From assembly GCA_910574995.1 (NCBI GenBank), contig CAJTCS010000011.1, forward strand, positions 1-64,000: a stretch of DNA of 64,000 nt, in the 5' to 3' direction. Position numbers and translations under genes: made by a program. Each line of letters starts with the position of its first letter. Position 1 is the stretch's first letter. A model generated the notes under the pieces. That model did not search any database. It was not told the origin of the DNA and was given only the letters and a program-made list of their open reading frames with translations. Source of the stretch: Oscillospiraceae bacterium. GTDB taxonomy: Bacteria > Bacillota > Clostridia > Oscillospirales > Acutalibacteraceae. This document shows positions 17,794 through 26,608 of this stretch, one piece after another.

Positions 17794-17822
17794 TTGTAAT
17801 GCCCGGCGGGATGGGCTATACT
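17794..17822 (+). promoter_or_regulatory. predicted promoter of the LytTR-DUF3021 pair
   Basis: TTGTAA and TATACT separated by 17 bp, 42 bp before the LytTR start. Confidence 0.65.
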
Positions 17823-17863
17823 GGCAGCGTGGCCACAAGACGTTTACAAAGGGGGAGTGGAGG

Positions 17864-18301
17864 ATGAAAATAACCATCCAGGAAGACCCATCCCTGCCCG
17901 AGACCGAGGTGCTCATCCGGTGCAGGCAGGCGGACAGGCGTATACAAAAGCTGCTGGCATCCTTGCAGATATGGGACAAGAAGGTGGCAGGGGCCCGGGC
18001 GGGGCAGACCTACCTGTTAGAGCCGGAAAAGATTCTGTATCTGGACACAGTGGACAAGAAGACGTTCCTGTACACTGCGCAAGAGGTATATGAAACGCCC
18101 CTGCGCCTGTATGAGCTGGAGGAGCGGCTGGCCCCCGCGGGGTTTTTCCGGGCCAGCAAGTCGGCCATTGTCAATTTCAATGCCATCCGGTCCCTGCGGC
18201 CAGACCTGGGCGGCAGGCTGCGGCTTACCCTGCGCAACGGCGAGGCTGTATACGTCTCCAGGCAGTACGCGGCAGGGCTGAAGAAGAGATTAGGGCTATG
18301 A
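17864..18301 (+). CDS. LytTR-type DNA-binding regulator without receiver domain
   Basis: A 145-aa regulator. The C-terminal LytTR domain (about 45-145) has the typical segments EKILYLDTVDKKTFLYT, FFRASKSAIVNFNAI and the final YVSRQYAAGLKKRLG. The N-terminal 40 residues are not a receiver. It is 16 bp from a DUF3021 membrane protein gene. Such pairs are known as LytTR regulatory systems (HdrRM and BrsRM of Streptococcus mutans), in which the membrane partner restrains the regulator. Targets here are unknown; autoregulation is likely by analogy. The ATG follows GGGAGTGGAGG. Confidence 0.9.
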   Translation: MKITIQEDPSLPETEVLIRCRQADRRIQKLLASLQIWDKKVAGARAGQTYLLEPEKILYLDTVDKKTFLYTAQEVYETPLRLYELEERLAPAGFFRASKSAIVNFNAIRSLRPDLGGRLRLTLRNGEAVYVSRQYAAGLKKRLGL

Positions 18302-18317
18302 CAAGGAGGAAAGTAGC

Positions 18318-18779
18318 ATGGGGAAATTCTTGAAACTTGTAGGGGAGATTAAAACATGGGGCTGCCTAAGCTTCACCGGGGCCCTTTGCATTTACACCCT
18401 TATCGACACTTTTTGGGGGGATGGCACAATTGCCTGCGCCACCGTTTACCAGCTGTTGGCACTGTGCGGCATCATCACGGTGCTGCAATATATCTTTTTC
18501 TCTGGGCAAGTGCTGAAAAAGCCCAGCTACTATGTGCGCATGGCCCTGTTCTGTGTGCCGGCCTTTGTGGTGTGCGGGGCTTTCGCCTGGGCTTTCGGCT
18601 GGTTCCCCATGGAAAACCTGGGGGCTTGGGGGCTGTTTGTGCTGATCTTTTTCGTGATCTTTGCGGTGTTCTGCCTGGGGTTTGAGATATATTTCCGCAT
18701 CTTGGGCAAAAAGTATGACGCTGCCCTGGGCCGCATCCAACAGGCAGGGGCCCGTATGGGGAGCGGGAAGGCTGACTGA
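18318..18779 (+). CDS. DUF3021 membrane protein (partner of LytTR regulator)
   Basis: A 153-aa protein with four predicted membrane segments (about 14-32, 42-62, 74-94, 105-128) and a basic cytoplasmic tail. Length, topology and position right after a LytTR gene match DUF3021, whose studied members act as inhibitors of the cognate regulator. The ribosome binding site is AAGGAGG. I infer the same role here. Confidence 0.85.
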   Translation: MGKFLKLVGEIKTWGCLSFTGALCIYTLIDTFWGDGTIACATVYQLLALCGIITVLQYIFFSGQVLKKPSYYVRMALFCVPAFVVCGAFAWAFGWFPMENLGAWGLFVLIFFVIFAVFCLGFEIYFRILGKKYDAALGRIQQAGARMGSGKAD

Positions 18780-18846
18780 GCGGAAGCGACCGGAGGGGCC
18801 GGTTTGCGGGTTTTGGCGGCCCGCGGCTGGCTTGTCAAAATATGGC

Positions 18847-18875
18847 TTGCGCTGGCCGCGGGCCCATGGTATAAT
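18847..18875 (+). promoter_or_regulatory. predicted promoter of the NimA-like/SprT-like pair
   Basis: TTGCGC and a perfect TATAAT separated by 17 bp, about 83 bp upstream of the start codon. Confidence 0.7.
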
Positions 18876-18957
18876 GGATGCGTACAAAGATTCGATTGGG
18901 GCCCCAAGGAAAATACTAAAAGAAAGGGCGGTACAGGGTACAGGAGGGGCATGCTTC

Positions 18958-19728
18958 ATGGCTTTTTTGTACCCCCCTTTGTACCGTATGGTGGATATCA
19001 TGGAGAAGATTGGGAGGATACGCACCCTTGCTTCTATTGTGCCCAAGGAGTATGAGGTCATCAGCCTGGAGGGCCGCATGTTTGCCGGGACAGACGCTTT
19101 CCGCTTCCCCGGCAATGTCCACGACCTGCGCTGCATGGAGTGCCTGCTCATCCCGGAGGAGTGGGAATGGACCGAGCGCATGGTGGTGAAAGACCCGGAT
19201 TATCAAAAGCTGCCAGAGAAGAGCCCCACCAAATACCATGCCATCCATGGGGAGGCGGCCCGGCTGAAGGTGGAGGAGATCTGTTCCCGCCATGAAACGG
19301 GCTGCCTTACCCTCTTTGATGGGGAGTGGCCCTATGCCATCCCTATTAACCACGCCTATAAGGATGGCAAATTGTACATGCATTGCAGCAAAAAAGGCAA
19401 AAAGCTAGGGCTCGTCCGGCAAAACCCAAAGGCAACCTATATGCTTTACGGTACGTCGGAAGAGGTGCCCAAGGGCGTGCGCAGCTGCCACCTGCCCTAT
19501 GAGAGCATCGTTTTCTACGGCTCTGTACGCATTTGCCAAGATCCAGAGGAAAAGGAAGAGGCCATACGGGAGCTTACCGACCACTATGGCACGCCTTACC
19601 AGCATGGCTTTGCAGATATGATCGAGGTTTTGGTGCTGGACGTACACCACGCCACCGCCCGTACAGGGCGCTTCAAGCCGGCTTCCCAGCGGGACCTGTA
19701 CTATTTTGTGCCGGGGAAGGACGCCTGA
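18958..19728 (+). CDS. pyridoxamine 5'-phosphate oxidase-family flavoprotein (NimA-like)
   Basis: A 256-aa protein. The C-terminal part (about 100-250) is a split-barrel FMN-binding domain of the kind seen in nitroimidazole-resistance proteins, with GCLTLFDGEWPYAIPINH and KLYMHCSKKGKKLGLVRQNP. The N-terminal 95 residues form an extra region with no recognised domain. Members often reduce small molecules with flavin; the substrate is unknown. The ATG at 18958 follows AGGAGG at 10 nt; an internal in-frame ATG (MEKIGRIRTL) is a possible alternative. The stop overlaps the next start (TGATG). Confidence 0.8.
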   Translation: MAFLYPPLYRMVDIMEKIGRIRTLASIVPKEYEVISLEGRMFAGTDAFRFPGNVHDLRCMECLLIPEEWEWTERMVVKDPDYQKLPEKSPTKYHAIHGEAARLKVEEICSRHETGCLTLFDGEWPYAIPINHAYKDGKLYMHCSKKGKKLGLVRQNPKATYMLYGTSEEVPKGVRSCHLPYESIVFYGSVRICQDPEEKEEAIRELTDHYGTPYQHGFADMIEVLVLDVHHATARTGRFKPASQRDLYYFVPGKDA

Positions 19729-20216
19729 TGGCCCAGGAATGGCTGGACAACATGCTGGCAGACGCCTGTGTACAGCTGCTGGCCCTGGGCGTCCCGGTCT
19801 CGCCCCATATCCGGCAGGGGGTGGAGGTGAATACCCGGGTCCAGCGGCGGCTGGGCTGCTGTATCTTCCAGGAGGGGGCGTATACCATCCAGGTATCCTC
19901 CCGCATCCTGGATGACTTGCCCCTTTTATGGGAGACGCTGCTTCACGAGCTGCTGCACACCTGCCCAGGCTGCGGCAACCACGGGGAAAAGTGGAAAGCC
20001 CATGCCCAGAAGGTGAACCAGGCCCTGGGCACCCGCATCCAGCGCACAGTGAAGCTGGACGGCGCCCCCCAGCCCCTGCGCCGGGAAGAAGACAAGTACC
20101 TGCTGCGGTGCGAGGATTGCGGCAAGGAGATCAGGCGGATGCGCATGAGCAAGGTGGTGAAAGCCCCTTGGCGCTACCGCTGCCTGTGCGGCGGCAAGTT
20201 GAAACGCGTGCGGTGA
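19728..20216 (+). CDS. SprT-like zinc metalloprotease-fold protein
   Basis: A 162-aa protein of the SprT-like family. The zinc motif HELLHTCPGCGNHGEKW contains HExxH-type ligands and the downstream His. The C-terminal part has a zinc ribbon with CEDCG and CLCGG cysteine pairs. Eukaryotic relatives (Spartan) cut DNA-protein crosslinks, but bacterial members are not well characterised. It overlaps the preceding flavoprotein gene by one base, suggesting translational coupling. It has no signal peptide. Confidence 0.85.
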   Translation: MAQEWLDNMLADACVQLLALGVPVSPHIRQGVEVNTRVQRRLGCCIFQEGAYTIQVSSRILDDLPLLWETLLHELLHTCPGCGNHGEKWKAHAQKVNQALGTRIQRTVKLDGAPQPLRREEDKYLLRCEDCGKEIRRMRMSKVVKAPWRYRCLCGGKLKRVR

Positions 20217-20325
20217 AAGGGATGTGGGAGGTTTTTGGCAGTTAATTCTTAAAAAGAAATATATCCCCGGGGTTTTCCGTATAATAAGGTTTATAAATCT
20301 TGAAACAGAAAAGGAACCATACGCT

Positions 20326-20820
20326 ATGGAAGGAATCGTACAAGCCCTGGTGGCGTTTTTCAGCCAAACGATCCCAGGGGAGCTGACCGTTTTTTTGCTT
20401 TCGCTGATGCCTATCATCGAGCTGCGGGGGGGCATCCTGGCGGCAAAGCTGCTGCAGGTGGAGATATGGCCCGCGTTTTTCATCTGCCTGGTGGGCACCA
20501 TTTTGCCCACGCCCTTTATTTTGCTGTTCATCAACAAGATTTTTGGCTGGATGCGCAATACCCGCCTGGTCAGGCTGGTGGACCGCATGGAGGAGAAAGG
20601 CCGCAGCAAGTTCGACAAGATCAACCGGTATAAGACATTGGGCCTGCTCATCTTTGTGGCCATCCCCCTGCCCGGTACCGGGGCCTGGACAGGCTCTTTG
20701 GCGGCGGCGTTGATGAAGATGGACTTCAAGTCCGCCATGGTTTCCGTCGTCGGGGGCACGTTCATCGCGGACGTCATCATGTGCGCGTTGTCCTATGGCC
20801 TGCTGGGCCTGGTGCTGTAA
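20326..20820 (+). CDS. small multidrug export family membrane protein
   Basis: A 164-aa membrane protein matching the Sm_multidrug_ex family. Hydrophobic segments flank the conserved SLMPIIELRGGI and FVAIPLPGTGAWTGSLAA motifs, the latter a re-entrant-like Pro/Gly loop. Despite the name, transport of drugs by this family is poorly supported. The ATG follows AAAGGAA; a longer frame upstream begins in AT-rich promoter-like DNA. The next gene begins directly after its stop, so the pair is co-transcribed. Confidence 0.82.
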   Translation: MEGIVQALVAFFSQTIPGELTVFLLSLMPIIELRGGILAAKLLQVEIWPAFFICLVGTILPTPFILLFINKIFGWMRNTRLVRLVDRMEEKGRSKFDKINRYKTLGLLIFVAIPLPGTGAWTGSLAAALMKMDFKSAMVSVVGGTFIADVIMCALSYGLLGLVL

Positions 20821-22050
20821 ATGGAGCGGGTGCGGCTGGCCATTGTAGGGGCCGGGGCCGCGGGCTTGATGGCAGCCTATGCCGCCGCTAGGCGGCTGCC
20901 CCCAGGCAGCGTGGCTTTGCTGGAGGGGAACCCCAAGCCGGGGAAAAAGCTGCTGGCCACGGGCAACGGCCGCTGCAACCTGACCAATACCCACATGGGC
21001 CCCGCCCATTACCATGGGGACGTGGAAGCCGCCGGCGGGATGCTGGCTGGGGATTCGGTGGGGCGGGTGCTGGGGGCTTTCTCCCGGCTGGGGGTGCTTA
21101 CCCGCACGGATGAAGAAGGCCGGGTGTACCCATACAGTTTGCAGGCCTCTGCTGTGCTGCGGGCTTTGTGGCAGGGATGTGAAGAGCAGGGCGTTTCCTT
21201 GCTGTGCGGATTCGAAACAACAGCTGCCCAGCCCCATAAGGGGGGCTTCCTCCTGTCCTCAAAGGCGGGGGGCAGGCTGTGGGCGGGCAGGTGCGTTTTG
21301 GCCTGTGGCGGCATGGCTTCCCCCAGGCACAGCTGCGGGGAAAAGGGCTATGGCCTGGCCCAAAGCCTGGGGCATACAATAACCGAGCTGCGGCCCTCCC
21401 TTACGCCGTTAAGCTGCCCCCGAAAGGACGCCGCGCCTTTGAAAGGCATGCGCTGCAAGGCCAGGGCAGCTTTATGGGCGGCGGGCCGGGAAGTGTGGGC
21501 CGAAAGCGGCGAGGTGCTTTTTGGGGACGGGACGGTTTCGGGCATCTGCATTTTCCAGCTGTCCGCCCGGCTGGGGGGCCGGCAGGGCGAGGTGGTGTTA
21601 GACCTGGCCCAGGATTTTACGGCCCAGGGGTTGACGGCGTATTTTACCAGCCTGCAGCGGGAGCGCCCCGCCCTTTTGGCACGGGAGCTGTTCTCCGGGG
21701 TGCTGAACTTGCGGGTGGGGCAGCACCTGGCAAAGCAGCTGGGGTTCGTAGGGGAGAGGCCCCTGGGAAGCCTTTCCTCGGGGGAACTGCGCCGGGCGGC
21801 CGGGATGGCCAAAGGCTGGCGGTTGCCAGTGGGGCCCTGTACCTCTTGGGAGGGCGCCCAGGTGACGGCGGGCGGCGTGCCCCTTGCGGAGGTGGACTGC
21901 CGTACCATGGGCTCAAAAAAACAGCCCGGCCTGTACCTGGCCGGGGAAATGCTGGACCTGGACGGGGACTGCGGCGGCTATAACTTGCACTGGGCCTGGC
22001 TGACCGGCCTGGCCGCCGGGGCCGCCGCCGCTGGGGCGTCGATCACATAG
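20821..22050 (+). CDS. BaiN/HI0933-family FAD-dependent oxidoreductase
   Basis: A 409-aa flavoprotein of the HI0933/YhiN family. The N-terminal dinucleotide fold is IVGAGAAGLMAAYAAA, and KKLLATGNGRCNLTN is the family signature. The C-terminus has the second FAD motif LAGEMLDLDGDCGGYNLHWAW. Some gut members (BaiN) were implicated in bile-acid reduction, but most are of unknown substrate, and there is no bai cluster here. The ATG immediately follows the previous stop without its own good ribosome binding site, so translation is probably coupled. Confidence 0.87.
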   Translation: MERVRLAIVGAGAAGLMAAYAAARRLPPGSVALLEGNPKPGKKLLATGNGRCNLTNTHMGPAHYHGDVEAAGGMLAGDSVGRVLGAFSRLGVLTRTDEEGRVYPYSLQASAVLRALWQGCEEQGVSLLCGFETTAAQPHKGGFLLSSKAGGRLWAGRCVLACGGMASPRHSCGEKGYGLAQSLGHTITELRPSLTPLSCPRKDAAPLKGMRCKARAALWAAGREVWAESGEVLFGDGTVSGICIFQLSARLGGRQGEVVLDLAQDFTAQGLTAYFTSLQRERPALLARELFSGVLNLRVGQHLAKQLGFVGERPLGSLSSGELRRAAGMAKGWRLPVGPCTSWEGAQVTAGGVPLAEVDCRTMGSKKQPGLYLAGEMLDLDGDCGGYNLHWAWLTGLAAGAAAAGASIT

Positions 22051-22066
22051 AGAAAAGAGGGGGACT

Positions 22067-23656
22067 ATGCTGCGAATATCCGGCCTGCACCTTCCGCTGG
22101 ATTATACCGCCCAAGACCTGCGCCAGGCGGCCGCCAAAAAACTGCGGGCCCCTGCCAGCGCCCTGGGCCCAGTCCAGCTTGCCAAACGTTCGGTAGACGC
22201 CCGGAAGAAGGGCCAGGTGCATTTTGTCTGCACAGTGGAGGTACAGGCAGAGGGGGAAGCCAGGCTGCTGGGCCGGGCCCGGGACAGTTCCGTCCAGAAA
22301 GCCCAGCCCTACCGGTATGCCCTTCCCCCAGCAAAGCCGCCCGGCCAGCGCCCGGTGGTCATCGGCCTGGGGCCGGCGGGGCTGTTCGCCGCCCTTTTGC
22401 TGGCCCAGTGCGGCCAGCGGCCTTTGGTATTAGAGCGGGGGCTGCCCGTGGAAGAGCGGAAGCACTCGGTAGAACGCTTTTGGCAGGCAGGGGCGCTGGA
22501 CCCTGAATGCAACATACAATTCGGGGAGGGCGGGGCCGGGGCTTTCTCCGACGGCAAGCTGACCACCGGCACCGGGGATGGGCGCATCCGCAAGGTGCTG
22601 GAAGAGCTGGTAAAGGCTGGGGCCCCACAGGAGATCCTGACCGACGCCAAGCCCCACATCGGCACAGACCGCCTGCCTGGTGTGGTCCGGGCCATCCGGG
22701 AGCAGATTGTGGCGCTGGGAGGGGAGGTGCGTTTCTCGGCCCGGGTGGAAAGCTTCACAATCCGCCAGGGGCGGCTGTCTGGGATAACGGTGGCCAGCCG
22801 GGGCCGCCCAGAGGATATCCCCTGCGGGCAGGCCATCCTGGCTGTGGGCCACAGCGCCCGGGACATTTTCAGCCTGCTCCACCGGGCAGGGCTGCCCATG
22901 GAGCCCAAGGCTTTTTCCCTGGGCGCCCGCATCGAACACCCCGCCGCCCTTATCGACAAGGCCCAGTACGGGGCTTTTGCCGGGCATCCGGCCCTGGGCG
23001 CGGCGGATTACAAGCTTTCTTGCCAGCTGGCCAACGGCCGGGGGGTGTACACCTTCTGCATGTGCCCGGGGGGCACGGTGACGGGCGCCGCTTCCGAGCT
23101 GGGGGGCGTGGTTACCAACGGCATGAGCCCCTGGGCCCGGGACGGGGGAAACAGCAATGCCGCCTTGCTGGTCGGGGTCAGCCCCGCCGATTTTGGGGGC
23201 AGCGGCCCTTTGGCCGGGGTATCCCTCCAACAGGGGATTGAACAGGCGGCGTTCCAGGCTGCGGGCTCGTCCTATTGCGCCCCGGCCCAGCGGGTGGCGG
23301 ATCTGCTGGAAAACCGCCCCACACGGGCTTTTGCCGGCGTAACGCCCACATACCGCCCTGGTGTAATGCCCGGAAGCCTTGCCTGCTGCCTGCCTTCCTA
23401 TATCGTGGAATCCCTGCGGGAAGCCCTGCCAATTTTGGGCCGCAGGCTTCAGGGGTTCGACTGGGGGGACGCGGCGCTTACCGGGCCGGAGACCCGCAGC
23501 TCTTCCCCTGTGCGCATCCTCCGGGACGCTTCCTTCCAGTCCCCCCTGGCCCGTGGGCTATACCCCTGCGGGGAGGGCGCGGGTTATGCGGGGGGCATCG
23601 TGTCCGCCGCCGTAGACGGGCTGCGCTGTGCCGAGGCCTTGTTGGCCCCGCCCTAA
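22067..23656 (+). CDS. FAD-dependent dehydrogenase (COG2509 type)
   Basis: A 529-aa flavoprotein. An N-terminal region of about 95 residues precedes the FAD fold VIGLGPAGLFAALLLA. The motif FGEGGAGAFSDGKLTTG and the C-terminal YPCGEGAGYAGGIVSAAVDG are typical of this family, whose substrate is unknown. The ribosome binding site is GAGGGGG. It lies 16 bp after the BaiN-like gene, making a flavoenzyme tandem. Confidence 0.85.
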   Translation: MLRISGLHLPLDYTAQDLRQAAAKKLRAPASALGPVQLAKRSVDARKKGQVHFVCTVEVQAEGEARLLGRARDSSVQKAQPYRYALPPAKPPGQRPVVIGLGPAGLFAALLLAQCGQRPLVLERGLPVEERKHSVERFWQAGALDPECNIQFGEGGAGAFSDGKLTTGTGDGRIRKVLEELVKAGAPQEILTDAKPHIGTDRLPGVVRAIREQIVALGGEVRFSARVESFTIRQGRLSGITVASRGRPEDIPCGQAILAVGHSARDIFSLLHRAGLPMEPKAFSLGARIEHPAALIDKAQYGAFAGHPALGAADYKLSCQLANGRGVYTFCMCPGGTVTGAASELGGVVTNGMSPWARDGGNSNAALLVGVSPADFGGSGPLAGVSLQQGIEQAAFQAAGSSYCAPAQRVADLLENRPTRAFAGVTPTYRPGVMPGSLACCLPSYIVESLREALPILGRRLQGFDWGDAALTGPETRSSSPVRILRDASFQSPLARGLYPCGEGAGYAGGIVSAAVDGLRCAEALLAPP

Positions 23657-23687
23657 GCCGGCGGCGGTACCGGAAGGCCCACAGAAA

Positions 23688-23721
23688 AAAGGGCCCGGCG
23701 TTTTGCCTGGCCCTTCCCTTT
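23688..23721. terminator. terminator between convergent genes
   Basis: An AAGGGCC/GGCCCTT stem with inner GGC/GCC pairs, followed by CCCTTTTT on the plus strand. Confidence 0.75.
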
Positions 23722-23726
23722 TTGCA

Positions 23727-24434
23727 TTATTCCCCTTCCCCCAGCCCCAGGGCCGAATCGATGGGTAAGGATATTACCACGCCCTGGGCTTTGCTGCGCA
23801 TGCCGCAGGCCTCGTTTATGGCTTTCATGATGGGCAGCTTGTGCTCTTTGTCAGCAATGATGAGCACAAGCTCTTTTTCCTCTTGCACGTTCAGCCCCCA
23901 AAAGCTCACAGCCTCTTCGCTGCCAGTGATGTGGCGGCTGTGCAGGACAGAGCCCCCCGCCGCCCCCGCCGCCCGGGCGGCGTCCATCAGCTCTTCACTG
24001 TAGCCTTGGTTCACCACGGCCGCGATGAGCATATGCTTGCAGTCTGTCATGGTGTTTTCTTCCTTTCTCCCGGCAGCCGCCAGGTCCTCCCCGGCCATAG
24101 GCTGCAGCATCTTGAATATCAGGGCGTTGGCCCCGGAAAGGGGCATGGTACAGGCAATGCCGCTGCCGGGCAGGCCCAGCTTCAGGCTGGTATGCAGCTT
24201 TTTCAGCATTTTGTCCGCAAAGCATGTGGGCATGGCGCTTACCAGAAGGCTTTTGTCTGTGCTGCCCAGCCCCAGGATATCCATCATCTCGCTGGAGGCT
24301 GTGCCCACGGCGTGCAGGCGGAACAGCAGGGGCATCCCCGCCTCCCGCAGCATCCCCTCGGCCCTGGTGGCCAGCTTGGGGGCGGAGATCAGCAATAAGA
24401 CGCGCAGGGAAAAGCCCTTTTCTATTGGATTCAT
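23727..24434 (-). CDS. PII-like protein with two related domains, partner of DUF1538
   Basis: A 235-aa protein in two parts joined by an Ala/Glu/Lys linker near residue 120. The C-terminal half (about 130-230) resembles P-II signal proteins: a beta start HMLIAAVVNQGYSEELMDAARAAGA, a loop with HSRHITGSEEAVSF, and EKELVLIIADKEHKLPIMKAI. The N-terminal half (about 8-110) shows a similar core (SLRVLLLISAPKLATRAEGMLREAG). It follows the DUF1538 membrane protein gene on the same strand by 33 bp, an arrangement recalling GlnK-AmtB. The ATG at 24434 is favoured over a TTG three codons upstream. Confidence 0.72.
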   Translation of the reverse strand: MNPIEKGFSLRVLLLISAPKLATRAEGMLREAGMPLLFRLHAVGTASSEMMDILGLGSTDKSLLVSAMPTCFADKMLKKLHTSLKLGLPGSGIACTMPLSGANALIFKMLQPMAGEDLAAAGRKEENTMTDCKHMLIAAVVNQGYSEELMDAARAAGAAGGSVLHSRHITGSEEAVSFWGLNVQEEKELVLIIADKEHKLPIMKAINEACGMRSKAQGVVISLPIDSALGLGEGE

Positions 24435-24467
24435 CTTCCGCAACCTATCCTTTCTCCCGCCAAAGGG

Positions 24468-25994
24468 TTACTCGTCCTCCAGCTCTACGATGTCGTCATT
24501 GTCATCTGGCATAATCATAGCAGGTTTCGCGCTCTTTTGCAACTGCCCCAGCTTGATTTTATACTGTATCCCCATAATCTGTACCGCAATCAGCGGCGTA
24601 AGCGCCACCAGGGCAATGGCCCCAAAGGCCTCTGTCATAATGTTGCCGCCCAGGCTGTGGCAGGCGCCGATACACAAGGGCAGCAGGAAGGTGGAGGTCA
24701 TAGGGCCGCTGGCCACGCCGCCCGAGTCGAAGGCGATGCCTACGAAGATTTTCGGCACAAAGCGGGACATGGCCAGGGCCACGATATACCCGGGTATCAC
24801 AATATATTGGATAGGGATGCCTGTAAGCACCCGCAGCATAGACAGCCCCACGCTGGCAGACACGCCCAGGGACAGGCAGCGGTTCATCGAGGCCGCCGAG
24901 ACCGTGCCGTTGGTTACGGACTGTACCTGGTGGTTCAGCACCTGGATGGCGGGCTCGGCCTTTACGATGAAGTAGCCGATAAGCATGCCCACCGGCACCA
25001 AGATCTCTTTCCGGCCAGACCCGGCCAACTGGCTGCCCAGCATAGTGCCCACCGGGGCAAAGCCCACGTTCACCCCGCACAGGAACAGCACCAGCCCGGC
25101 ATATGTATACACGAAGCCCATAAAGATGCGCTTGCGCTGCCGGGGCTGGTAACGGCGGGTAAGCAGCTGGAACACCAGGCACATGGCCAGGATGGGCAAC
25201 AGGGAGATAAGCACCTCTTTGCCATAGCGGGGCATCTCAAAAGCGAACTCCTGGGCTACGTCCTGCATGGTGCCCACCCAGGCCACCTCGGAAGCCGCGT
25301 AAACCGCCTCTTGGGGGTTGTAGAACAGTCCCAGCAGCATCACGGCCAGCACGGGCCCCACGCTGGAAAGGGCCACCAGGCCGAAGCTGTCGCTGGAAGC
25401 GTTCTTGTCGGTACGGATGGAGGAAAGGCCCACGCCCATGGCCATGATGAAGGGCACGGTAATGGGGCCGGTGGTCACGCCGCCGGAATCGAAAGCAACA
25501 GAAAGGAACTCTTTGGGCACAAACAGGGACAAAAGCAGCAGCCCGGCATACAGGCCCATCAGCAGCAGGGAAAGGTCGATCTTGAAAAGGATGCGCAGCA
25601 CCGCCAAGGCCAGGAAGACGCCCACGCCTACGGCCACCGTGGCGATGAGGGTGGCGTTGGGGATGGAGGGCACCTGGTTGGAAAGCACCTGCAGGTCTGG
25701 TTCCGCCAGGGTAATCAGGGCGCCCATCAGTAGGCTGACAGGCAGCAGCACCCGGATCTTTTTCGATTTGGCCGCTTCTATGCCGATGCCTTCGCCCAAA
25801 GGGCTCATGGCCATTTCCGCGCCCAGCTGGAACATGCCCATGCCCACGATGAGCATCACCGCCCCCACGAAGAACATGAGGACCGTGCCGGTGTCCATGG
25901 GCACCAGGAAGATGCTGAGCGCCAGCACGATGCCCGTGATGGGCAGCACGGACGAGAGGGACTCCAAGATGTTTTCCTTTAGCTTTGGGTTCAT
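24468..25994 (-). CDS. DUF1538 family membrane protein, two-repeat transporter-like
   Basis: A 508-aa integral membrane protein with about 12 hydrophobic segments arranged as two homologous halves. Each half contains a matching AFDSGGV(T/A)(T/S)GP(I/M)T motif and an EP(D/A)(L/I)QVL(S/N)(N/H)QV motif. The acidic C-terminal tail (about 485-508) is cytoplasmic in character. The repeat layout and polar intramembrane motifs suggest a transporter or channel; the substrate is unknown. The gene has a strong AAGGAGG site and its own consensus promoter at 26135-26163. Confidence 0.88.
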   Translation of the reverse strand: MNPKLKENILESLSSVLPITGIVLALSIFLVPMDTGTVLMFFVGAVMLIVGMGMFQLGAEMAMSPLGEGIGIEAAKSKKIRVLLPVSLLMGALITLAEPDLQVLSNQVPSIPNATLIATVAVGVGVFLALAVLRILFKIDLSLLLMGLYAGLLLLSLFVPKEFLSVAFDSGGVTTGPITVPFIMAMGVGLSSIRTDKNASSDSFGLVALSSVGPVLAVMLLGLFYNPQEAVYAASEVAWVGTMQDVAQEFAFEMPRYGKEVLISLLPILAMCLVFQLLTRRYQPRQRKRIFMGFVYTYAGLVLFLCGVNVGFAPVGTMLGSQLAGSGRKEILVPVGMLIGYFIVKAEPAIQVLNHQVQSVTNGTVSAASMNRCLSLGVSASVGLSMLRVLTGIPIQYIVIPGYIVALAMSRFVPKIFVGIAFDSGGVASGPMTSTFLLPLCIGACHSLGGNIMTEAFGAIALVALTPLIAVQIMGIQYKIKLGQLQKSAKPAMIMPDDNDDIVELEDE

Positions 25995-26134
25995 GCGCGC
26001 CTCCTTCTGCTGTTGGTATCGGGGATATCTGGCAAGGCGTGTGCCTTGGCGTGTATAAAAACGTACCGCTTCAGGGGCGCCGCGCCGCCTTTTGCTGGGG
26101 AAGCCTCCTTGAAGCGGGAAGTATAACTATACTT

Positions 26135-26163
26135 ATTCTACCCATTTATGATAAAACTGTCAA
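26135..26163 (-). promoter_or_regulatory. consensus promoter of the DUF1538/PII-like operon
   Basis: On the minus strand TTGACA and TAGAAT are separated by exactly 17 bp, about 140 bp upstream of the DUF1538 start codon. Confidence 0.8.
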
Positions 26164-26348
26164 TCACTATCAAGGAAATGGGCGGCGCAAACAAAACGCA
26201 GGAGGTGGAAACCGGCGTGTATGCGCAGCTGCCGCGGAAACTGCGCCAGGACCACGGGTATAACCAGCTGGACGCGCTGCTGGTGCTGAAGGACATCCTG
26301 GGGGGCCTTGCGCCCTCTGATACGGCGTCTGGCCGTACTGGTTTGTAG
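26148..26348 (+). CDS. small uncertain ORF
   Basis: An open frame of 66 codons with the GC-rich third positions typical of this genome over most of its length. It lacks a usable ribosome binding site, and its ATG lies inside the divergent promoter of the DUF1538 gene. An internal ATG at 26178 is preceded by AAGGAA too closely. I recognise no domain. It may be a short real protein, a decayed gene end, or chance. A terminator follows at 26373. Confidence 0.3.
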   Translation: MIKLSITIKEMGGANKTQEVETGVYAQLPRKLRQDHGYNQLDALLVLKDILGGLAPSDTASGRTGL

Positions 26349-26372
26349 CTAGATTGGCAGTTTATCCAAAAA

Positions 26373-26418
26373 GCCGGGTGTTTTTCCTGTTTTGGGAGAA
26401 ACAACCCGGCCCTTTTTT
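26373..26418 (+). terminator. intrinsic terminator before rex
   Basis: A GCCGGGT/ACCCGGC stem with an extended inner stem, followed by CCTTTTTT. It isolates rex from upstream transcription, and its presence argues that something is transcribed from the 26.15-26.35 kb interval. Confidence 0.75.
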
Positions 26419-26608
26419 GCAAAATAGCCTTGCTTTCAGAGAAGATATAGAGTAAAATAAAAACGTAGGTTTGAAAAATTGCCAAAAAACGGGCCGGGAC
26501 CCTTGGGAAATCTAGGGTTTCTGGATAGGCGGGGGCCAGGACATCCAGGGCGCGGCAAGTTGCACAAATCCAATCGGTTCTTTTATATCGATATATCAAC
26601 ACTTACAA

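Noticed and set aside
24537-25733. 398-codon plus-strand frame opposite the DUF1538 gene
   Set aside because: It is extremely rich in His, Gln and Gly, the reverse image of a membrane protein gene with strong family support.
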